This document shows positions 56,091 through 64,000 of a DNA stretch of 64,000 bases, in pieces. Each line of letters opens with the position of its first letter. Positions within the stretch are counted from its first letter, which is position 1. The DNA is from Bathynomus jamesi (lineage: Eukaryota > Arthropoda > Malacostraca > Isopoda > Cirolanidae), in contig JAJOZX010001002.1 in NCBI GenBank assembly GCA_023014485.1, positions 370,001-434,000 on the forward strand, given 5' to 3'. A program made the position numbers and the translations under genes. The notes below the pieces were generated by a model. It ran no database searches and was not told the origin of the DNA. It was given only the letters and a program-made list of their open reading frames with translations.

Positions 56091-56832
56091 TGTTTCAACT
56101 AAATCATTACAATTTCAGAGACTGTAGGTCTTAATAAATTTTACTTTATTGAAGGAAAGATTTGCCACAGTATTAGTTCACATGTTTATTTTAGTTTAGA
56201 GTAGATTTAGCTCATTTTTCAGTTCTTTGTTCACACAATATGTCCAATTGTCCATTGCCACTGTAATAGAAAAGTAATAGACTATTATCTTTTACTTTGC
56301 CATATATTACTATTACAGCCATAAAATTATGATCTATTACTATTACTGTTACTTGAAAAATCCTGTAATAGTCTATTACTATTACCCATTACTATTACCC
56401 TATATCTGGTTCAAACATCATGCATTCAACGCGTCAGAAAGTGTCTCCAAGTGGAAGGCCACCAATTCGAACATTTATTATAATTTATTAAAATGTGCCT
56501 ATGGTTCCGACTTTTGCGCCACCCTGTATATAACAAGCAAAAGTATGAAAAAGTTTGTCAAGCCCTGAAGCGTCTTAGCTCAAATTTTAAACTTCTGCCT
56601 AGTAGGAAAGTTAACGCGAATGTAGTCAAGAAATTAACTGACAAATTTTTGTATTTTTTCTTTGTATTACATTTTTAGCTAACTGTTAATTACTCTGAAG
56701 CGACCCGTGTTTTGGGTCCCACGTAAAACTGTAGGTCCCCCGTATTATATGACCTTAGATGTTGCGAAGGAGGTTAAACAACCCCACCATTACATTACCC
56801 TGACATTAACTCGTCGTTTATATGATTTCCAG

Positions 56833-56955
56833 GTACAATATTCAGGCTGAAGGGATCTGTTTTAGCCATGAGTTTCCTGGACTGCAACGGAGCCCTTATT
56901 CCTTATACCTTCGAATCGTGGAAAGATGCTAATAAAGAAGGAAAAAGACTTGAAA
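56833..56955 (+). CDS. Tomosyn: Tomosyn exon encoding the GTIFRLKG segment
   Basis: Acceptor GATTTCCAG (AG at 56831-56832), donor A|GTAAGC at 56955/56956. In phase with the exon at 52471 it gives GTIFRLKGSVLAMSFLDCNG, ALIPYTFESWKDANKEGKR and LE. Mammalian tomosyn has the matching G-T-I-L-R-L-K-G ... A-F-L-D ... L-I-P segment directly after the S-P-S-G that ends the previous exon. Ends in phase 1. Confidence 0.92.
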
Positions 56956-57551
56956 GTAAGCACTAATCTCGAATTTAATTATTTATATTAAAATGATAAA
57001 TGCTCTCTAGTATAAAAAAAACTTTCTACCATTTTTCTCTACTGTCAAGCGAAGTGGGTATTCCATACACACTATTAACATGTCTTACGTTTGTAAGTTT
57101 GGTTTACTTTTACCTTAGGAAAGAAATTGTATTCAGCTATTTTTTAACACCAGATATGCACTGTCATAGGATTTTAATGTTCTAAGTAAATTGGTGAATT
57201 TAGTATTGTTTATTTATTTATTTAATATATATATTTTTTTCAAGCTCTTTTTGCATCATTATAACATTACAGTAAAATGATTCTTGGTGGCTTAAAATTG
57301 TTACCTAAATTTTATAGACTTTTAGATTTGCAGAAATGAAAAATTTACATTATCCATCCATTACCGGTGAGCAAAGACTGAAGCTGCTTTCAAAGTATAT
57401 CAGGCGTGATAATCGTGGCCGTATGTTCGCTAATTTAACAAAGCAGTTACAAAGAATTTCCATGGGTCACCAGAGGATTAAAATGAAAAAGTTAATTTAA
57501 AAACTTAAATCCAAGTTTTCCCTGATTTTCGTTCTCTGTTTCTTTCTTCAG

Positions 57552-57755
57552 GAACGCCTACGAAATCCTTCGTCAACAACCGGATGTCACCGACAAACTC
57601 CTCGGGAGAACAGACCTTCAGCGACCGCCAGTTTATGGTGATTGCCTCTGATAAATTGGCGAGAGTCGTCGCTTTGCCTTCTCATAACTGTGTATATAAA
57701 CAGGTCATTACTGATATATCATTCGTCGTCAAGGCGGAAATTATTCAGATGAAAG
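57552..57755 (+). CDS. Tomosyn: Tomosyn exon encoding the late beta-propeller (ASDKLARVVALPS)
   Basis: Acceptor TCTTTCTTCAG (AG at 57550-57551), donor G|GTGAGT at 57755/57756. In frame: RTPTKSFVNNRMSPTNSSGE, QTFSDRQFMVIASDKLARVV, ALPSHNCVYKQVITDISFVV, KAEIIQMK. The Q-x-x-V-I-x-S-x-K-x-A-x-V-x-x-L-P-x-x-N-C pattern is characteristic of the tomosyn family C-terminal propeller. 204 bp; ends in phase 1. Confidence 0.95.
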
Positions 57756-58286
57756 GTGAGTAACGTGTGTCCAGACGATAGACAAACATTTATTCATTCA
57801 TCGTTCATTTTATTATATTGAATTAGGATAGGCTGTAAGGGATGGCAAGTTACATTAAGTCTGATGGAAAATGGTGTCCAGCTTTGGACAAAATGTATTC
57901 TCGACCATCTGTTTCGTTTGCTTACCTCTGATATTAAGAGAAAATTATGCGACGCAACGCATATTTGTGGAGGGAGGCTGAACAACGATTGTTAGTACGT
58001 ATGGAATACCTGCAGTTGCATTCAACTGGGAGGAGAAATCCGATCAAAAACTCTTCCCTTTCGGCTGTTCTGTAGTCAGCATGGAAGTTCATTTCAAACT
58101 TAATGCTAACTGTGTCGTTAAACGCATTGTTCCTTCTAATAGTTGCAAAAACATTTCACCTACCTTGTTTATAGTACAAAAGAAGTACGTATTGTGACGA
58201 TAGTTAGGGTATTCAAGCCATTTATTACTGCATTGTAAGTATGCAAAACTAGAGTTGAACCATGTTTTATTGTTATCCCCTTTCAG

Positions 58287-58395
58287 ATGCTGTTTGTTTG
58301 GTCTGCTACGTAGCGACTGGGCATATTTCCATTTTCAGTCTGCCAAGCCTGCGGCAGTTAATATACGTCGATTTCTTGCCTCTCGTCGATTTAAG
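58287..58395 (+). CDS. Tomosyn: Tomosyn exon encoding the CLVCYVATGHISIFSLPSLR strand
   Basis: Acceptor ATCCCCTTTCAG (AG at 58285-58286), donor AG|GTAAGA at 58395/58396. In frame: DAVCLVCYVATGHISIFSLP, SLRQLIYVDFLPLVDLR, ending in phase 2. This is the last WD40 blade before the autoinhibitory tail and R-SNARE-like coil, which must lie beyond the window. No later exon could be found between 58.4 and 64 kb. Confidence 0.94.
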
Positions 58396-61300
58396 GTAAG
58401 ACCCTAGGAAGTATGCTTTGTTGCTTCTGTCCACCCTCTGCCTAGTTAATATTTATTGCATTTAGTTTCAAGAAGCGAGCTCGCTGCGTTATATACAGTA
58501 TATATATAGTACCAACATTTATTCATTTAATAACATTTATTCTGCAGAGAGAGTTTCATTTTGAGGATTTTCCTTGCTGTTAACTTTTGAGTTGCAAATT
58601 AAGTTCTTATTTAAAATCCTCCTAAAATGGGATTCTCTTAATTAGCAATGAATGCTTTAATCCTCTGATGGTTTTCTTTCCCTTGATATTCTTTACTAAT
58701 GCTCATAATTCATAAGTTGCCTCTCATTCACATAATGCCTATCATAATTATAATTTAATATGCATACTCTACCTTAAACAAATATAAGTTATTATTTTAG
58801 TCATACGGTATAACTGATTGGTATCGTATTTCTAAGCATTTTCTCTATAGAATTAGCTACTTTAGCTTTAATTTTTGACAACACAAGTCCAAAATGTTTC
58901 ACTGAACTTTCTCACATAGAAAAATGTAAAAAAAAACACTTCACCTTGAGAATGCGTTCTTACTTTATTTTGAAAATGTTATAACATTTTTGACTTGCTG
59001 ATTTTCACACACATTTTGTTCTGAAGTACTGATGACTTTATTCCGATGTTAAATTGTATTTTGTTAATTGTTTGCCAGAATTTACTGCTTAATGTTCTAA
59101 GGTACACGTAGACTATTGTTTACTTGAAAGTATCTCAGATGTAGCCTTAAAAGTGATTTTATATTCTCATGGTAGACACTGACTCTTGACATTGATAATT
59201 TCCTTTAGTTCTTTGATGACGTTATAGATATAATGTGATACGTTTAAGTGTCACTGAGGTTGCCAACTGCAGCTATCCTTTCTGTTACACAGGACTTTTC
59301 TTCAAATTGTATATAATTATATGGCGATTTCCTTCATTCATATTCATATTGAATCCTGTCAGACAAAACTGATTGGAAAATATAATACTTTGGTTTTACG
59401 CTCTGAATTACCTGTTTAACTTGATTTGATGAGTATCCTCACTGTGAAAATGAATGCAAGGACAAATACATTTATATTATAGAGTAATTTAAACGTTTAG
59501 TTGCTTATGTTCTTCTTTAAAGGACTTTTTGGGAAGATGTACAGAAGTTAATTTCAGTTTTTCTACTCTATCTCTCATAGTTGAGCCGTAATAGTGGTTT
59601 CAATACATACCGCTCTTTTTTATTTTGTGGGTACGATAAACCTTACCAATTGTTTTTCAACGGTTTTTGTTTATTATAGGAATAATATAGATGAATAAAT
59701 AATTCACTAACTCTAAAATTTGTCTTCGGACGTAACTGAAACAAATTGTTAGCGTTTAGATTGTAAGGTATTGAAACCACTTAATGTATCTACACTATGA
59801 CTCAAGTGTCTTCCTCACACCCTAGTTTTCAGACGAGAAAGACAGGGATTGTTGATCCCATGTTGTCCATTTGGGGCCAGCAAATGTTCGTTAATGAAGA
59901 TACAAATCAGTAAGTCTTGCACGATCATCTACCACTTGGATGAAGCACTCGGTTTGAGGAAGTCTTCAGCTTGTATCGAAACTGTAGTTTATATTTGGGC
60001 AAAGATAATTTAAGGATTAATGTAGGGGAAAAGGTTATTACCTTTTACGTAAAGTCAGACACAATAGCAGAAACTGATTTTCGATAGAAGTTGAGGAGCT
60101 CTTAAATGTATCCGTACACATGCATGACATTTGTATCTGTGGCTTTTGAAATTTGTTTGCTTACGATGCAAGGTTCTAAACGGAGGGAGAGGAAGGGAGA
60201 GAGCGGGACAAAAGGGAAAGATTTAGAATTGTAATGACTTGGAAAAGGAGAAGGATGTAAAAAAGATGCAAGAGAAATGATTGTCAAGGATTGTGGAGGA
60301 TAAATTAATTATGAATGGAGAATAAAAATGGAGTTATAACTGCGTTCAAAATTATAACTTAAAGTGTGTGTGTGTGTGTGTGAGAGGGTATTTGAGGGAA
60401 AGATTAGTCCCATAACCATTTCATTCAGTCTTAAAATACTTAACAGTATGAAACCAAAATAGTAGTTGTCCTTATCTCATCCCGTCCGTCTCCCTCTTGT
60501 TTTGATGCATTATTAGGCCTCTTTCAGCATTACGATTGATGCATGCTTTACATTGCTGAATGGAATTCTGTTTCAGAAACTGGTTTATAAAATTCAGCGT
60601 GGCGAAGCTTTTCTTCACTGAATGGAGTCTTTTCTCTCCCTTCTCACCTACTCATTATTTTCACTGTTTACTTAAAAAGATTGTAAAAGATACTTAGCGA
60701 GGAAAGTTGAGGACAGAATTTTCTATAAAAAAAGTCTTTATTTAATTACTGGAACTGGAATTCGTTAGAGCTGTTTTCTAGCTAAGAGAATTGTTTTCGG
60801 AAGGTAGTTTAGTTTAGTTTAAAGGCTCAAAAGTGAAACTATTTTAGAGAATCTTTAGAAATAGAGGTTCTGTTCGGCTGCGATGTGTACGGCTGTAATA
60901 GAAATAGACCAAGAAATTTAAGGTTTTTATATAAAACTTTAGCAACAATATAAATAGTAAATATTCATTAGAATGAGTTACGACCCGCATTTGATAACAG
61001 TTTTATTTAATAATAATAATAATATTAATAATAATAAGACTATTTAAATTATTTAAGATTATTTTGTACAGTATATATGAAAATGTCACTAGTAACTGCT
61101 TGTTCCTCGTTGATCATTGTTATCCTGTTTCATTCGTGTACTTTCTTTCCACAATGGACCTTGACGTCGTGGGTTCAATCATATTCTCTCTAAGTCTTAT
61201 TCCTGTATTAGAATTCTGTTTAAATAAGATGGTTCTTTAAACAAATTTTCTCCTTCGTTATATCATAAATTCAGGACGTAAATTTCACCACTATTTATGA

Positions 61301-62958
61301 ATACAAAATTTAGTTCCATATAAAATTGAAATTCCTCCATACGTACAATACAGTGGAAAGTTTAGTATCTTGGTTAGGAGGGTTGACATCTGTCAAGTAG
61401 GAATCCATATGAAGCTCTCCTTCTAGAGAAAGTGTAACAGTATTAGGGTACTTGCACCATCGGTTACAAAATTTGGGATATGCTGAACTGTAAGGTAGGT
61501 GTGGCTCAGTGTGTCCCGACTTGGGTACCTTAAATCTGGTATGCGGTTAACTTTTATTTACCTAAAATAGTTAATTAGCTCAACAACTTTATACTATTAA
61601 ATGTGGTTTTAGTTTTGTATATTAAAATCACAATGAATTCCATTTGAAAAGAAGTATTTATTTCCCATCAAACCCTGCGTTTTGAAGTCTCTTTTATGAG
61701 CCAGAAATGCCCATAACAATGCTTATTTGCCTAATATATTTTATTGGTAATCCTTTTTTTTTTCCACCGCTGAATGGATTTTGCTTTGCGTTTTGTCGCT
61801 CTTTCAGTATGACTGACATTTTTCGTCTCACAAACATTATTCATATATTCCACGATGTCTCCTGAATTCATAAACGTGATCACTTTTATACTAAAAGTAA
61901 TAGCAGGTACTGAAGTTTTTTGAAGCGATGAATAAAGAAATTTTCGGATAGCTTCAAGGTCTGCTTTAGGCCTACTTTAGAAGCGTAAGTTGATTTCAAC
62001 AGAAGATGAGGACTGTGAAACATTTTTTATGAGTTAGCACAAATTTTGATGGAATAATTACTCGTCTGTGTAGCATGAAAGCGTTTTTTTTTTTTTTTTT
62101 TTAATGAAATGATGTTGAAGCCAGTATTATTCTTTCCGATAACTTCTTTTCGTATGAATGAGAGAGATGGGTAGAGGAAAGTTATTTCAAATGAAATGAA
62201 GCCTACAGGACAGGTTTAATACATTTTTTTTCCATTTTAACGCTTTTAAACCTTTAAAGGGAACAATTAAATTTCTCTCTGTTCAGCATAAACCCCAAAA
62301 TTTAGTCGTTTTTGCATGGGAAGACTTAGTGAAAACCGTGCCTTAATTATACCGCATAAAGAATGGCATTTAAGAGTAGACAGAGCCTTGTCATGAAACT
62401 TTTTATGAGCCATTCAGTGATGTTCAGCTCGGACATGTTTCATTGCAAGTTTTCCCTAGCGAAGACGCCGCTAAACGGTTGAAAGCTCCACCATAGAAGT
62501 AGAATGAAGAGCGTCTCTGGAGATTTCACGTTCAATGTGCTGTTGTGGCGATGAGGACCGAGAATGCTTCACTGTTCATTCTTTAAACAAACATCATCCA
62601 CATTAAAATGACGAGTGTGGACTCTTCATTACAGTATATAAACCCATTACTGATTTATATGTATATATTACACCCATTATCAGCTGTACATCAATAAATA
62701 CATGGATTTTTTATGACCTCCACTTTTAAAATAAGATAAATCTTTCAGTCCCTTACATTCTTAATGGATTACCTTTGTTGTTTATATAAACAAATGGGAG
62801 CTAAGTAAATTAAATAAAATCAAAGGAGAATTTCTTATCCCTTTCTGGTCTTCTTCAGTGTTGAAAAATCCCATAATTTATTTCTTTACAATTTTTACCC
62901 CAAAACCACCATGATGCTGGTTCAAATTTTCAGTTTTATTTGGAAAAAAAAAAAAAAT

Positions 62959-63005
<47 letters not shown>

Positions 63006-63229
63006 AGACAGTTTGAGATAGGGTTTAATTGATTCCAAATTGGTATACTAATTTTTTTAATTAATAATAAAAAATATGAAATATTAAAGATTTTCTAAAG
63101 TGTATGCAAAAAAAAGTTCGCGGTCAGACCTGAAGTGGGTTACAGTCCGGTAGTCTCAGCTTGAAGGTGCTCAAGAGAGTATGAATGCATGGACAAACAA
63201 CAGCAATGAATAAAGCACGATTGGACAGA
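58396..63229. other. Tomosyn intron, nothing coding recognised
   Basis: AT-rich intron with a GT repeat at 60363-60382, AATAAT repeats near 61008, poly-T near 62085 and an A/AT repeat at 62943-63003. No ORF with a protein pattern and no exon matching the expected tomosyn tail or SNARE coil. Confidence 0.5.
62943..63003. repeat. Poly-A and AT microsatellite
   Basis: A13 followed by (AT)n. Confidence 0.85.
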
Positions 63230-63640
63230 TGAGGCGTTTTCTCACCGTTTTCTGTTGGGACGTTTTCTCACCGACCAGTCCGTCAACAAAATTTGGTTTT
63301 CTAATAAGAAACGTTCTACTGTTGAAAACCCCAAATACTCAGGATGATCATGTTTACGCTCTTGGCAGACCACAGTGAATTCCGATAGGGTACTGGCCCA
63401 CCGTTCTCGAGTCACTATTAATTTTCTACTGACAAATTGTGCAGAAGTCATTGAACCCCATCTTTGGTCATCAAAATTCCCAGATTTGAATCCTGTTGAT
63501 TACAGTGTATTAGGTTTGGGGAAAATACAGAATGTGCGAGAACTGAAGGAGAGTACGAGAACATAATGAACGCAGCTAAATCAGCGCTCGATTCAAGTTG
63601 TAATTTCCTATTGATACAAGAGGATATAAGTTGCTGAAAC
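63230..63640 (+). pseudogene. Mariner relic of the DD37D (maT-like) type
   Basis: Decayed pieces: FSNKKRSTVENPKYS near 63.29 kb, then SDRVLAHRSRVTINFLLTNC with AEVIEPHLWSSKFPDLNPVD and YSVLG. Between the Asp of SDRVLAH and the Asp of NPVDYS are 37 residues, as in DD37D maT transposases. The N-terminal half and terminal repeats were not recognised. Confidence 0.6.
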
Positions 63641-63803
63641 TGATAGCGGCTATATTGAGCCCTATCATCAATAAATTACCTTCAATGCATCAGTGCATCT
63701 GCAAACCGAAAGAGGAGCAACTCACCCTGTAATAAACAGATCAGTAGATCAGTATCGGCAGCGAACTGTTTCCACGCACTTCAGAATATCTTTAATATCT
63801 GGC

Positions 63804-63806
<3 letters not shown>

Positions 63807-63845
<39 letters not shown>

Positions 63846-63846
63846 G
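63807..63846. repeat. AT/CA microsatellite
   Basis: (AT)n followed by (AC)n. Other bases to 64000 show nothing recognisable. Confidence 0.85.
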
Positions 63847-64000
63847 CGAATTATGTTATTGATTTCAAAGTAAGTACAAATTTCCTAAAATTTTTGTATA
63901 CCTAACTGAAAATCAATGAAAACAAGCTTAAAAATTGTGTTGCTTGACAGCGCTTTCCTCATTTGCTGCTCAATTCTTCTCGATAATCTAACAGGTATTA

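Larger units (their letters stand above)
53957..56408. mobile_element. hAT-like non-autonomous element, 2452 bp, with TATTACTATTAC arrays at both ends
   Basis: Tips CAGGCATGGGGTCAATTACT and the complement of CAGATATAGGGTAATAGTAA; GTTCAAAC on both sides (53949-53956; 56409-56416). One copy of GTTCAAAC restores the DD41D transposase frame (NVQTSCIQ), which confirms the boundaries. It contains no hAT transposase, only a minus-strand LINE RT fragment, a smaller inverted-repeat element and a 45-bp tandem repeat. Confidence 0.88.
52964..56483 (+). pseudogene. DD41D mariner transposase, frameshifted and split by a hAT-like element
   Basis: ATG 52964 (MAQKLTIDERVEIVLM), frame breaks in the HTH region, then MFSDEAIFHLSGRVNKHNAR (first Asp), WFQQDGAPPYFGTIV (second Asp), WIGRRGPVECLPRFPDLMP and LDFFLWGHLKS (third Asp), with 41 residues between the second and third Asp, as in the rosa (DD41D) group. 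After NVLRNVQT it is cut by the 53957-56408 element and resumes SCIQRVRKCLQVEGHQFEHL to TAA at 56483. Confidence 0.9.
52876..56526 (+). mobile_element. Mariner element of the DD41D type, 3651 bp including a hAT-like insert
   Basis: Termini CAGGGTGGCGCCAAAGTC and complement of CAGGGTGGCGCAAAAGTC; the inverted similarity runs through AACC(G/A)TAGGCACATTTTAATAA. TA at both flanks (52874-52875; 56527-56528). Without the insert it is about 1.19 kb. It occupies most of a tomosyn intron. Confidence 0.93.

Overview
The window is animal genomic DNA, AT-rich and full of microsatellites. It is dominated by one very large host gene whose introns are packed with transposable elements (TEs). The host gene is tomosyn (syntaxin-binding protein 5 family), read on the + strand. 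Seven exons can be placed, and their splice phases agree with one another from the third exon onward. The TE mix (Tc1/mariner, hAT, CMC/Chapaev-like, LINE and Penelope elements) and a pair of apparently mutually exclusive tomosyn exons point to an arthropod. A decapod crustacean is my best guess, but the sequence alone does not prove it.

Layout. At 0.26-7.9 kb lie two candidate alternative tomosyn exons (a long acidic/serine-rich one and a short glycine-rich one) and the constant exon containing SFSRSRSSS. A 44.6 kb intron (7.9-52.5 kb) follows and consists almost entirely of nested TEs. In order these are: a minus-strand LINE split by a mariner (7.9-14.6); a plus-strand LINE with three MITEs (about 15-19.4); a four-level nest (19.5-31.1) in which a TA-flanked element holds an 8.6 kb Tc1-type element, which holds a CMC element and a hAT element; LINE and Penelope fragments (31.5-33.4); a Penelope element carrying a second CMC copy and a DD41D-type deletion derivative (33.4-38.4); a LINE split by an 8-bp-TSD transposon that carries a TA-flanked transposon (39.7-46.7); and old LINEs with another mariner (46.7-52.4). 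Exon LWVGTS is at 52.47 kb. The next 4.2 kb intron is a DD41D mariner containing a hAT-like element containing a LINE fragment. Three more exons lie at 56.8-58.4 kb, and the rest is intron.

How the parts relate. The only ordinary host function visible is tomosyn, a scaffold that binds SNAREs and restrains vesicle priming. Everything else recognisable is mobile DNA in various states of decay. Many insertions can be dated relative to each other because taking out the insert and one target-site copy restores the interrupted reading frame. Examples are the CMC element in the Penelope ORF, two MITEs in the CMC transposase, the hAT-like element in the DD41D transposase, and the TTATACAT-flanked element in a LINE reverse transcriptase.

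The most notable material is a CMC-type family with 3-bp target duplications, one copy of which is intact apart from two clean MITE insertions, and two related, poorly classified transposase lineages with a hAT-like residue order but different target duplications (TA versus 8 bp), one inserted inside the other.
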